Source of the DNA: an uncultured Bacteroidales bacterium
GTDB taxonomy: Bacteria; Bacteroidota; Bacteroidia; Bacteroidales; Paludibacteraceae
Reading direction: 5' to 3'
Assembly (NCBI GenBank): GCA_946616535.1
Contig: CAMOJA010000017.1
Coordinates: forward strand, 1-24,421
DNA length: 24,421 bases
The position numbers and the translations under genes were made by a program. Numbering within the stretch: the first letter of the stretch is position 1; the number at the start of each line of letters is the position of its first letter. Positions 14,187-20,467 of the stretch are shown one piece after another. The notes beneath the pieces were generated by a model that searched no databases, was not told the DNA's origin, and saw nothing but the letters and a program-made list of their open reading frames with translations.

Positions 14187-16328
14187 ATGGGTAATCAATT
14201 TTTAGATGCTGCAATTGAATACGCTTCGAAAGGGCTGGCGGTCTTCCCGGTAAAGGCAAAAGGGAAGAACCCGCTCACCAACAACGGCGTAAAAGATGCG
14301 ACTACCAACTTCGACCAAATCGAAAGTTGGTGGAGGAAGTACCCATCGGCAAACATAGGGATCGCTTGCGGAGAAGTCTCAGGCGGTCTTCTTGTTGTCG
14401 ACCTGGATGAGAAAGACAACGGCATAAGCGGAGCTGATTCCCTTAATCAATGGGAGAGGGAGAACGGCCAGCTTCCTGATTCGTGGCGCTCGCTGACAGG
14501 GAGTGGTGGTGTCCATATCTTCTATAAACTGGACGGGACCACCAAGAACAGAGTCAATCTATTGGATGGAGTCGATATCAGATCCGACGGAGGGTACGTC
14601 GTTGCTCCGCCTTCAGTCCATCCCAATGGTCACCGATACGAGTGGGAATACGGCCCTGACGATTTAGAGATAGCTGAAGCTGACGAGACTGTTAAGGAGC
14701 TGTTAGGCGTCGGCAAGCAAGCGGATCCGGATCGGTTCGTGCTGCCTGAAAGCATAGGCAAGGGGCTCCGAAACGATACGATCTATAAGATGGCGTGCTC
14801 GATGCAATCAAAAGGCGCGCTGGACGATGTTATTTATATCGCTTGCAAGGCGGTCAATGAGAAACAGTGCGACCCGCCACTTCCCGAGGATGAAGTCGAG
14901 AAGATCGTAGAAAGCGCACTTACCAAAGCAAAAGGAAACGCAAAGGCGCTGGCTCCGTCAAAAGAACTTGATCTGCTGACCGTAACAGACTCCAAAGGGA
15001 ACGAGAAAGTCCGCCAGTGCGCTGAGAACGTAACGAGAGTATTACTGAACGACCCGAAGCTGGCGGGCAAGATAAAAGATGACCGGTTCGGATACAGACT
15101 GATGTATCTCGGACAGCTCGACTGGCGAGAAAAAGGCGACACGTACGGAGAGTGGACAGACAAGGACGATTCCGCTCTGCAGAGTTACCTTGACATTAAG
15201 TACAACCTGAGAAACGACAAGGATTATACGAACGGCTTCAATGTAGCGCTATTGGAAAACAGCTACGACCCGCTGACCGGATACCTTGACGCTCTGGAAT
15301 GGGACGGGATCCATCGTATCGACGAGGCCATGACCAAATGTCTCGGGGTGGAGCCGACCCAATACAACGTAGCAGCGTTCAGAACGTTTCTGCTCGGAGC
15401 GGTACGAAGGGCATACAATCCAGGATGCAAGTTTGACTATATGCTGGTTTTCGTCGGGCAACAGGGCGATGGAAAGTCCACGTTCTGCAAGCTCCTCGCC
15501 TGCAATGACGAGTGGTATGATGAGAACTTCAACTTTAAAGATACGAACAGCAAAGCCACCATCGAGAACATGGCGGGGAAGTGGATCCTCGAGATGGGCG
15601 AGATGGATACGATGAAAAGGGACTTTGTAACGGCTGACGCACTTAAGGCATTTATTACGACCCAGTCCGATTCGTATCGTGCTCCATACGGAAGACGAGC
15701 GGAACGAAGACCGAGGCACTGTGTATTCTGCGGAACGTCAAACGACAAGAACTTCCTTAAGGACAGAACAGGAAACAGACGATACCTGCCCATTGACTGT
15801 CATTCGACGGCTGAAACCAAGCGATTTATGTTCGAAGACCAAGAAAGCGTGGCAAGGCCGTACCTGAGGCAAGTCGTAGCGGAAATGGTAGCATATTACA
15901 AGGCGCATCCGAACGAACAGGCCGTCCTTCCCGAAGATATCGCAGGTCTTGCAGCTGAAGCGCAGAGCAACCACCTCGAAGAAGACGTATGGGTCTCCAT
16001 CATAGACGACTTCCTCAGATCTGAACCGTGCAACAGGGTAAATGCAGCATATCTGTGGGATAAGGCATTCGACCGTGACGTGGCAGATATGCGGAAAGGG
16101 GAAGTGACCAGGATACTCACGATTATGCGGAACGAAATAGAAGGCTGGCACGAAATAGGCAAGGCGAGGATGAACGGATATGGACGCGCCGGAATATGCT
16201 TCGAACGGGATCCAATAAGTGTCACCTATGACGTGAAAAGTGACACCTTGGAGGGTGACACCGATGCGATAGGTGACACTTTAGAGGGGTTTGAGGACGT
16301 AACAGGCGAGTGCGACATACTGTTTTAA
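14187..16328 (+). CDS. PrimPol-VapE fusion: primase/polymerase and SF3-like helicase
   Basis: A 713-residue replication protein. Residues about 8-175 form a bifunctional primase-polymerase domain with the DxD motif VVDLDEK (Asp72, Asp74) and the sxH-like motif GSGGVHIFYK (His110). A PriCT-type linker follows (residues about 190-250, with NDTIYKMACSMQSKG). The C-terminal half is a VapE/D5-like ATPase with Walker A GQQGDGKS (424-431), a DNFxF-like segment and GTSNDKNFLKDRTGNRRYLP near residue 525. The enzyme would prime and unwind phage DNA. Its last 35 codons contain four copies of the GTGAC iteron, encoding repeated GDT/SDT, so the putative origin begins inside the gene. Confidence 0.9.
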   Translation: MGNQFLDAAIEYASKGLAVFPVKAKGKNPLTNNGVKDATTNFDQIESWWRKYPSANIGIACGEVSGGLLVVDLDEKDNGISGADSLNQWERENGQLPDSWRSLTGSGGVHIFYKLDGTTKNRVNLLDGVDIRSDGGYVVAPPSVHPNGHRYEWEYGPDDLEIAEADETVKELLGVGKQADPDRFVLPESIGKGLRNDTIYKMACSMQSKGALDDVIYIACKAVNEKQCDPPLPEDEVEKIVESALTKAKGNAKALAPSKELDLLTVTDSKGNEKVRQCAENVTRVLLNDPKLAGKIKDDRFGYRLMYLGQLDWREKGDTYGEWTDKDDSALQSYLDIKYNLRNDKDYTNGFNVALLENSYDPLTGYLDALEWDGIHRIDEAMTKCLGVEPTQYNVAAFRTFLLGAVRRAYNPGCKFDYMLVFVGQQGDGKSTFCKLLACNDEWYDENFNFKDTNSKATIENMAGKWILEMGEMDTMKRDFVTADALKAFITTQSDSYRAPYGRRAERRPRHCVFCGTSNDKNFLKDRTGNRRYLPIDCHSTAETKRFMFEDQESVARPYLRQVVAEMVAYYKAHPNEQAVLPEDIAGLAAEAQSNHLEEDVWVSIIDDFLRSEPCNRVNAAYLWDKAFDRDVADMRKGEVTRILTIMRNEIEGWHEIGKARMNGYGRAGICFERDPISVTYDVKSDTLEGDTDAIGDTLEGFEDVTGECDILF

Positions 16329-16550
16329 GAGACGAAAATCACAAAAAACGTCACCTATCAGTCAAAAAACGTCACCCTGAAAATCGATAGGTGACACCCA
16401 AAGGTGACACCAAAACCCTTGATTTTCAAGGGCTCACGGGCTACTGTCACCTATGTCACCCTAAAATTCACTAAAAGAATATTTTTAGAATATAGATAGT
16501 AATTTATATAGTAATTAGAAAGTTTGGGTGACAAGGGTGACAAGGGTGAC
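16221..16550. other. Candidate replication origin: 13 GTGAC iterons, hairpin and AT-rich stretch
   Basis: Thirteen copies of GTGAC or GTCAC occur in 330 bases, mostly extended to GGTGACAC(C) or its complement. Cores start at 16221(-), 16240, 16255, 16273, 16350(-), 16371(-), 16391, 16404, 16446(-), 16455(-), 16528, 16537 and 16546. CAAAAAACGTCACC is repeated at 16342 and 16363 (21-base spacing), and GGGTGACAA forms three tandem 9-base units at 16526-16552. A hairpin CCCTTGA-TTT-TCAAGGG lies at 16416-16432. The stretch 16462-16525 is strongly AT-rich, a plausible unwinding element. No gene fits 16329-16573. Location immediately after the primase-helicase supports an origin. Confidence 0.7.
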
Positions 16551-16573
16551 GCTTGAACATTTTGGAGGTCGAA

Positions 16574-16786
16574 ATGAATGGAATCGAAAAGAAGATAAAG
16601 GACGCGCTCAGGGATCTGAACGACGTCTGCCTGAGCTATTATCTGGTGGAGGGGCTCGGCTGCAGAAAGTGTCCGCTCGATAAGTACCGCTGGGACGACG
16701 GAGAAGAATGGCACTGCTTCGTGGCGGACGCCATGAATGATATCGACACCGATGCGTACACCGTAATTATGGAGGATATGACATGA
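16574..16786 (+). CDS. Cys-containing small protein
   Basis: A 70-residue protein. ATG 16574 is chosen because TTGGAGGT lies just upstream; an earlier TTG at 16553 falls in the iteron zone. It has three cysteines (LGCRKCPLDKY, EWHCF), an N-terminal helix and an acidic C-terminus. The first gene of the microgene cluster, coupled to the next by ATGA. Function unknown. Confidence 0.6.
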   Translation: MNGIEKKIKDALRDLNDVCLSYYLVEGLGCRKCPLDKYRWDDGEEWHCFVADAMNDIDTDAYTVIMEDMT

Positions 16787-16938
16787 ATCCGAAAGAACTG
16801 ATCGCGGTCTTCGGCAAAGACTGCAAGAATTGTGAGTACAAATATGACTGTCCCGATGCGTTTACGGAGCTGTCGCACTATTGCAGAGCATACTGGGAAG
16901 ATCAGAAGGAGGAGAAGGATGAACGAAAGAAACTGTGA
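16783..16938 (+). CDS. Cys-rich microprotein (51 residues)
   Basis: Begins on the ATGA overlap at 16783, with GGAGGATATGAC upstream. The product contains CKNCEYKYDCP and HYCRAYWED, four cysteines in 21 residues, followed by a lysine/glutamate-rich tail (QKEEKDERKKL). This looks like a minimal zinc-binding knuckle. It overlaps the next gene by 20 bases and supplies that gene's AAGGAGGAG binding site within its own coding sequence. No family recognised. Confidence 0.6.
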   Translation: MNPKELIAVFGKDCKNCEYKYDCPDAFTELSHYCRAYWEDQKEEKDERKKL

Positions 16939-17188
16939 ATCCTGCATACACGCAAGACCATTCGAAGGATCTAACGACAACGGATGCGGTGCGTGGGAAT
17001 GCGAATATATCAACAGAAAAGAAGCCGTTGAGATTTGGAGAGCAAACAAGGACATCGTAAGGTGTAAGGATTGCAAACACTACGATACAGAGTCGAGAAC
17101 GTTCCCTTGTTGCACGGATATATTCGGAGCGGTTAGATATATGGAAGCGGACGGATTCTGCTCAAAGGGAGAGCGGAAAGGAGAATGA
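16919..17188 (+). CDS. Cys-rich protein with C-x2-C-K-H / DGFC motif
   Basis: An 89-residue protein; ATG 16919 has AAGGAGGAGAAGG upstream, better than any earlier in-frame start. Cysteines come in pairs: NCESCIHAR, CGAWECEY, RCKDCKHYD, FPCCTD and DGFCSKGER. The DIVxCxxCKH(Y/W)...DGFCxxGER block recurs in the 17538 gene, so the two share a domain, probably two zinc knuckles. The last codons Lys-Gly-Glu-stop are formed by the ribosome binding site of the following gene. Function unknown; such proteins are common in Lachnospiraceae phages. Confidence 0.65.
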   Translation: MNERNCESCIHARPFEGSNDNGCGAWECEYINRKEAVEIWRANKDIVRCKDCKHYDTESRTFPCCTDIFGAVRYMEADGFCSKGERKGE

Positions 17189-17361
17189 TGAACGAGCAAA
17201 TATCAATGTTAAAACAAAAGCCTCATTGGATTCCGATAGAACGAGGCGACAGAGGATATAGTGTGAGCGACTTTATTTGTTCCGAATGTGGGAAGCCTTG
17301 TCCGTGTTATCACCTAACTGACTATTGTCCTAACTGCGGTGAAAGGATGAAAGGAGAATGA
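17185..17361 (+). CDS. Zinc-ribbon microprotein (58 residues)
   Basis: Starts at ATG 17185 (a second ATG follows at 17188), overlapping the previous stop by ATGA; AAAGGAG lies just upstream. After a Trp-containing N-terminus (KPHWIPIERGDRGY) it has a classic ribbon: FICSECGKPCPCY and DYCPNCGERM, two CxxCG knuckles of treble-clef or rubredoxin type. It ends in KGE. Likely a small zinc-binding adaptor; the partner is unknown. Confidence 0.6.
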   Translation: MMNEQISMLKQKPHWIPIERGDRGYSVSDFICSECGKPCPCYHLTDYCPNCGERMKGE

Positions 17362-17362
17362 T

Positions 17363-17536
17363 ATGGGATTTATAAAAGCAATGTATAACGGAAACGATGT
17401 GCTGTTAAATACGGATTACATCGTGGATATATGGAACTATGATGAATTATATGCGGATGTATATCTTCTCGATGATATGCGTAGTGCGTATAAAGTGCCA
17501 AAGGTAGAATTGGATAGGTTTCTTAAAGGAGAATGA
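17363..17536 (+). CDS. Small hypothetical protein (57 residues)
   Basis: Starts one base after the previous stop with AAAGGAGAATGAT upstream. Unlike its neighbours it lacks cysteines. It looks beta-rich and acidic (DVLLNTDYIVDIWNYDELYA, DVYLLDDMRSAYKV) and again ends in KGE formed by the next binding site. No family recognised. Confidence 0.55.
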   Translation: MGFIKAMYNGNDVLLNTDYIVDIWNYDELYADVYLLDDMRSAYKVPKVELDRFLKGE

Positions 17537-17537
17537 T

Positions 17538-17885
17538 ATGGGAATATACATACCTAATATGGATAAGCCGAAGAGTTGTTGGGAATGTCCGCTCTATGAT
17601 TCGGAGTATCCTTGGACTTGCGATTTGTTTGATGCCTATTGCCCACTAATCGACATCGTAACTTGTGGGGAGTGCAAACATTGGTATAACGATGCTGATT
17701 GCGGAATGGCTTGCGAGTTCACTAATATGAAACAACCGAGCGATGGATTCTGCAATTGGGGAGAAAGAATAGACGAATACGAAAGAGAATACAGAGAATT
17801 AGGACTCTATGAGTTGAGGGAATTGCGGAAAGGAGAAGCGAATGACAAACGATACAATAAAAATCCAAGCGAGGTCTGCCGATGA
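17538..17885 (+). CDS. Cys-rich protein, paralogue-like to the 16919 gene
   Basis: A 115-residue protein with AAAGGAGAATGAT before ATG 17538. Cysteine pairs: SCWECPLYD, WTCDLF, AYCPLID, TCGECKHWYN, DCGMACEF and DGFCNWGER. The second half shares the IVxCxxCKH and DGFCxxGER block with the 16919 gene. Oddly, the KGE near the end is not followed by a stop. The frame reads on for 12 more residues (ANDKRYNKNPSEVCR region) and overlaps the next gene by 44 bases, as if an ancestral stop at the boundary was lost. Function unknown. Confidence 0.65.
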   Translation: MGIYIPNMDKPKSCWECPLYDSEYPWTCDLFDAYCPLIDIVTCGECKHWYNDADCGMACEFTNMKQPSDGFCNWGERIDEYEREYRELGLYELRELRKGEANDKRYNKNPSEVCR

Positions 17886-18195
17886 GGTTAGGTCAACGAA
17901 TCGAGTCGTACTGTATAAAGACGGTTGTGAGAGAGAGTTCTATCAGCCAAAAGCAGAATGGGAGTGGTGTCACGATTGCAAAGAGTATGACCAAGAGAAA
18001 CACTCTTGCCCTCGTTGGACTAAAGCGATTCGGAAGACCGTGGCAGAATTGGAAGAGTACTACGGTAGGCATATCACCAAGACAGAGCAGACTCTTGTGA
18101 TAGACTATCCCGACACCGATGATGTTCAAACCATCTTGCTGTTGGATGATGAGGGATTCACAAGGGTCTTTGAAGAAAGGAGAAGCGATGAGTGA
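17842..18195 (+). CDS. Hypothetical protein with zinc-knuckle motif
   Basis: A 117-residue protein with AAAGGAGAAGCGA before ATG 17842. The middle has WCHDCKEYDQEKHSCPRW, a three-Cys plus His knuckle. This is followed by a helical stretch (IRKTVAELEEYYGR) and a beta-strand end (TLVIDYPDTDDVQTILLL). A competing 72-residue frame at 17882 in another phase is coupled by ATGA to the previous gene but is low-complexity and lacks the cysteine pattern, so I take 17842 as real. No named family. Confidence 0.6.
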   Translation: MTNDTIKIQARSADEVRSTNRVVLYKDGCEREFYQPKAEWEWCHDCKEYDQEKHSCPRWTKAIRKTVAELEEYYGRHITKTEQTLVIDYPDTDDVQTILLLDDEGFTRVFEERRSDE

Positions 18196-18340
18196 GATAT
18201 TAATAGCCCTGTCTGTGGTAGGTGGGTTGGCAATTATGTTCTGCATAGGGTCGGTCGTATACAACAGAGGGTGGAGCAAGGGATATTTTGAAGGTAGATT
18301 TGATGAGTGGGAAAGGAGAAAAGATGAGCATAATACTTAA
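18188..18340 (+). CDS. Single-pass membrane microprotein (50 residues)
   Basis: ATG 18188 follows AAAGGAGAAGCG. One hydrophobic helix (EILIALSVVGGLAIMFCIGS) occupies residues 3-22. A basic then charged tail follows (GRFDEWERRKDEHNT), which predicts the C-terminus inside. Overlaps the preceding gene by 8 bases and the next by 17. Function unknown. Confidence 0.55.
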   Translation: MSEILIALSVVGGLAIMFCIGSVVYNRGWSKGYFEGRFDEWERRKDEHNT

Positions 18341-18587
18341 AGGGATTGACCCCAAAACGGATTATGGGTTATGCATACTAACCATAAGAGGGGAATTGAT
18401 AACTGCGAATGGAAAACACATTCAAGCTATCCAAATCCCAAAGAATCACGGAAGGTTGATAGATGGGGACGAACTCTTAAAGCGAATAGAAGAGTCGCCC
18501 ACGTTTGCGAGCAAGTACAAAGAGACCGCCAAACTATTTATAAGAGTATATACCGAGCAAGGTACGATATTAGAAGCGGAGGAGTAA
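18324..18587 (+). CDS. Hypothetical protein with GRLIDGDELL motif
   Basis: An 87-residue protein with AAAGGAGAAA before ATG 18324. The segment IPKNHGRLIDGDELLKRIEE resembles the HGRLIDAD-type motif seen in many small Lachnospiraceae phage proteins that lack a known role. The N-terminal half is beta-rich and the rest helical. It is followed by the DUF3789-like gene after one base. Confidence 0.6.
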   Translation: MSIILKGIDPKTDYGLCILTIRGELITANGKHIQAIQIPKNHGRLIDGDELLKRIEESPTFASKYKETAKLFIRVYTEQGTILEAEE

Positions 18588-18588
18588 G

Positions 18589-18678
18589 ATGATTCAATTC
18601 ATAGCGGGAGCGATATTCGGGGGAACGGTCGGGTTCGTCCTGGTCGCATTAGTTACAGTAAGCAAAGGCAGAAGATGA
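18589..18678 (+). CDS. DUF3789-like transmembrane microprotein (29 residues)
   Basis: ATG 18589 has GCGGAGGAG just upstream. The whole product is one glycine-containing transmembrane helix (IAGAIFGGTVGFVLVALVTV) ending in a basic SKGRR. Length and composition match the very short DUF3789 family found in Bacillota phages. The TGA overlaps the start of the ArpU-like gene. Function unknown. Confidence 0.65.
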   Translation: MIQFIAGAIFGGTVGFVLVALVTVSKGRR

Positions 18679-19094
18679 CAGTAAGAGAAGTAAAAGACTT
18701 CCTGAGGCAATACGGAGAAGCTGAAAGGCAAGCCGAACGATTAAAAAGTGAATACTACGAGGAGATAGAGCGGATAGACAGTATCAAATCACCTGCTGAC
18801 AACGATGGGATGCCACATGGTACAAGTATCAGCAAGACGGTCGAGCTGCAGGCGATCAGACTGGCAGAGAAGACGGAACGATATAAGGAAGCCGAGCTTG
18901 ATGCACTTCGGAAACGCCAGGAAGTGTTCGACGCGATTCTGAAAGTCCCTGGAGTCAAAGGCCAGATCTTATACGAGCGGTATATCAATCTCAAGAACTG
19001 GGACGATGTGGCCGAATCGGTTCACTATTCGCTCCAGCACGTCCACAGGCTTCACGGTGCGGTCTTGCTCGAGCTCCAGGATGTGATAGAATGA
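18675..19094 (+). CDS. DUF1492/ArpU-like late transcription regulator
   Basis: A 139-residue protein coupled to the previous gene by ATGA. Residues 10-90 are a charged coiled-coil helix (REVKDFLRQYGEAERQAERL onward). The C-terminal 45 residues (GQILYERYINLKNWDDVAES then VHYSLQHVHRLHGAVL) form a sigma-70 region-4-like HTH as in the DUF1492 and ArpU families. Such proteins activate late or packaging transcription in Bacillota phages. Here it stands directly before a candidate extended -10 promoter with no good -35, the pattern expected of an activator-dependent site. Confidence 0.8.
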   Translation: MTVREVKDFLRQYGEAERQAERLKSEYYEEIERIDSIKSPADNDGMPHGTSISKTVELQAIRLAEKTERYKEAELDALRKRQEVFDAILKVPGVKGQILYERYINLKNWDDVAESVHYSLQHVHRLHGAVLLELQDVIE

Positions 19095-19106
19095 GACTTT
19101 TTAAGG

Positions 19107-19115
19107 TGCTACGAT
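19107..19115 (+). promoter_or_regulatory. Candidate late promoter, extended -10
   Basis: TGCTACGAT is an extended -10 (TGn plus TACGAT, 19110-19115) about 13 bases after the ArpU-like stop. No TTGACA-like box occurs at the right distance, which fits activation by the protein encoded immediately upstream. Initiation would be near 19122. Confidence 0.5.
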
Positions 19116-19121
19116 GATAGT

Positions 19122-19240
19122 GTCAGAAATGGCAAGCGAATCACTCTACGCCGGAGCGATCCGGCAATCATGGCCCGACGGTTCGTACTTCACTGGTTAG
19201 ACTCCAGTGCGGGCCTCTTTCGACATCCACCAATCCCCCA
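19122..19240 (+). ncRNA. Structured leader RNA before the packaging genes
   Basis: GCCGGA-GCGA-TCCGGC (19150-19165) is a 6-bp stem with a GNRA tetraloop. GGCCCG (19172-19177) pairs with CGGGCC (19210-19215), and the inner CACTGG (19191-19196) pairs with CCAGTG (19204-19209) around a 7-base loop. The two stems abut on the 3-prime side, so they could stack, with a 13-base bulge on the other. No ORF fits. The element lies between a candidate promoter and an intrinsic terminator. It could be a small RNA or an antitermination leader. It is not a tRNA: there is no acceptor stem or T-arm. Confidence 0.5.
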
Positions 19241-19272
19241 AAAGAACGGAACAAGGCAGCTCCGTTCTTTTT
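19241..19272 (+). terminator. Intrinsic terminator in front of the HNH gene
   Basis: AAAGAACGGA (19241-19250) pairs perfectly with TCCGTTCTTT (19261-19270) around ACAAGGCAGC, followed by TT, A, TTT. It lies only 10 bases before the HNH start codon, so transcription of the packaging genes must read through it or start further downstream. Confidence 0.85.
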
Positions 19273-19282
19273 ATTTGATATC

Positions 19283-19630
19283 ATGAGCAGAAACAACCCA
19301 CGCTACGCTAACGGCAATACAAGACGGAAACACCGGGCACGACTGAAAGCCATGGGACTTCCTTGCGGTATATGTCAAGGCAGGCTCGGGCCGATTCATT
19401 ACGATGAACCATCGAACGCACAGTATCCGCTCAGCTTCGTGATAGACGAGATCCATCCGGTCAGTAAGTGGAGACTATTCGGGTACGATTCACCGGAAGC
19501 AGCCGCTCAGGACTGGAGCAACCTGCAGCCAGCTCATTGGATCTGCAACGCCAGGAAGAGCGACAAAGTGCCTGAATTGGAAGGTCGAAAGATAATCAAT
19601 ATTGCAAACGTAAAAGACGGCGACTGGTGA
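19283..19630 (+). CDS. HNH endonuclease (packaging-associated)
   Basis: A 115-residue protein. Residues 27-31 give CGIC, followed by VIDEIHPVSKWRLFG with the Asp/His pair of the beta-beta-alpha-metal motif. QPAHWICNARKSDK then supplies the Asn/His and second Cys, so the fold is a zinc-bound HNH. In HK97-like and related phages a small HNH protein next to terminase is needed for cos cleavage and packaging. Its place just before a GC-rich dyad region and terminase fits that role. ATG 19283 has no visible Shine-Dalgarno sequence and is very close to the terminator, so the start is uncertain. Confidence 0.85.
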   Translation: MSRNNPRYANGNTRRKHRARLKAMGLPCGICQGRLGPIHYDEPSNAQYPLSFVIDEIHPVSKWRLFGYDSPEAAAQDWSNLQPAHWICNARKSDKVPELEGRKIINIANVKDGDW

Positions 19631-19720
19631 CGGTGGGGAGGGTACCCGGTACCCCGGCCACGGCGCGAAGCCACGGGTCCAGCGCCGATACCCCCGAAGT
19701 GGCTCCGGATCTTTTTGGGG
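19631..19720. other. GC-rich dyad region, candidate cos/packaging site
   Basis: Between the HNH stop and the next binding site is a GC-rich stretch of about 90 bases. It holds GGGTACC-C-GGTACCC (19640-19654), a nested stem AGCCAC (19669-19674) with GTGGCT (19699-19704) enclosing GGGT/ACCC, and the run GGCGCGAAG. Its base composition is unlike the AT-rich gaps elsewhere. Position beside HNH and terminase suggests a cohesive-end or pac site. Confidence 0.45.
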
Positions 19721-19741
19721 TGGTACAAAAAAGGAGAGGAC

Positions 19742-20467
19742 ATGGGAGAGACAACAAAGTTTTGCAGGGTGGCGGTGAGTGATCTGATACCGTACATAAA
19801 CAACGCGAAGATCCATACCGAGGACCAAATCACCCGCATCGCATCCAGCATCAGAGAGTTCGGGTTCCTGAATCCGGTGCTGATAGATGCACAGAAAAAT
19901 GTCATCGCGGGACACGGCAGGATCATGGCAGCAAAGAAGCTCGGCATGACAGAGGTCCCGTGTGTTTATGTCGAAGGCCTGACCGATGCACAGCGCAAGG
20001 CTTACATACTGGCTGACAACAGGCTCGCAGAAATGGCGGACTGGGATATGGATCTCGTAAGAGGAGAACTCGAAGAGCTCCAGGAACTGGGATTTGATAC
20101 CGAGCTGACGGGCTTCGATATCGATCTGGAGGAGGAGCCTGAAGTTACAGAAGATGAGATCCCGGAAGAAGTCGAAAGCAGGGCCAAAGATGGAGACATA
20201 TGGGAGCTTGGAGAACATCGAGTAATATGTGGCGACAGCACGGACCCGGAGGTATTAGAAAAACTCATGGATGGGGCAAAGGCTGACCTGTTGCTGACTG
20301 ATCCTCCCTACAATGTCAACTACTCAAACAAAGCCGGAAAGATTGCAAATGACAATCTCGAAAACTCAGAATTCAAGGCGTTTTTAAAAGACGCATTCAA
20401 TGCAGCGGTTCAAAAAATGAGGGGGGTGCTGCGTTTTATATATGGCACGCCGATTCAGAGGGGCTGA
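19742..20467 (+). CDS. ParB-like/DNA methyltransferase, N-terminal part (frameshifted)
   Basis: 241 codons from ATG 19742, with AAAAGGAGAGGAC upstream. Residues 8-110 are a ParB/Srx-like domain with NPVLIDAQKNVIAGHGR (GHGR at 57-60) and ILADNRLAEMADWD. A methyltransferase domain then begins (GEHRVICGDSTDP, motif IV DPPY at 187-190). After residue 226 the frame loses the family pattern and stops at 20465-20467. One extra G in the run GGGGGG (20421-20426) would restore the reading to MRGGAAFYIWHADSEGLNF and give a 419-residue protein. The cause may be mutation, phase variation, -1 recoding or a read error. DPPY before the SAM motif indicates a beta-class amino-methyltransferase. Confidence 0.85.
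   Translation: MGETTKFCRVAVSDLIPYINNAKIHTEDQITRIASSIREFGFLNPVLIDAQKNVIAGHGRIMAAKKLGMTEVPCVYVEGLTDAQRKAYILADNRLAEMADWDMDLVRGELEELQELGFDTELTGFDIDLEEEPEVTEDEIPEEVESRAKDGDIWELGEHRVICGDSTDPEVLEKLMDGAKADLLLTDPPYNVNYSNKAGKIANDNLENSEFKAFLKDAFNAAVQKMRGVLRFIYGTPIQRG

Noticed and set aside
15249..15719. 156-residue minus-strand ORF
   Set aside because: Fully opposite the VapE ATPase core; explained as complementary-frame opening.
16221..16550. CRISPR-like repeat array
   Set aside because: Repeats are 5-10 bases, on both strands, irregularly spaced and without uniform spacers; iterons fit better.
17882..18100. 72-residue plus-strand ORF starting on an ATGA overlap
   Set aside because: Different phase from the 17842 gene, which has the AAAGGAGAA site and a cysteine knuckle; this frame looks random.
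19172..19215. tRNA-like fold with a 7-base loop
   Set aside because: Lacks an acceptor stem, T-arm sequence and CCA-proximal structure; treated as a leader RNA helix.
19490..20218. 242-residue minus-strand ORF
   Set aside because: Opposite the HNH and ParB-methyltransferase genes, which have clear motifs; no ribosome binding site and no recognisable domain.
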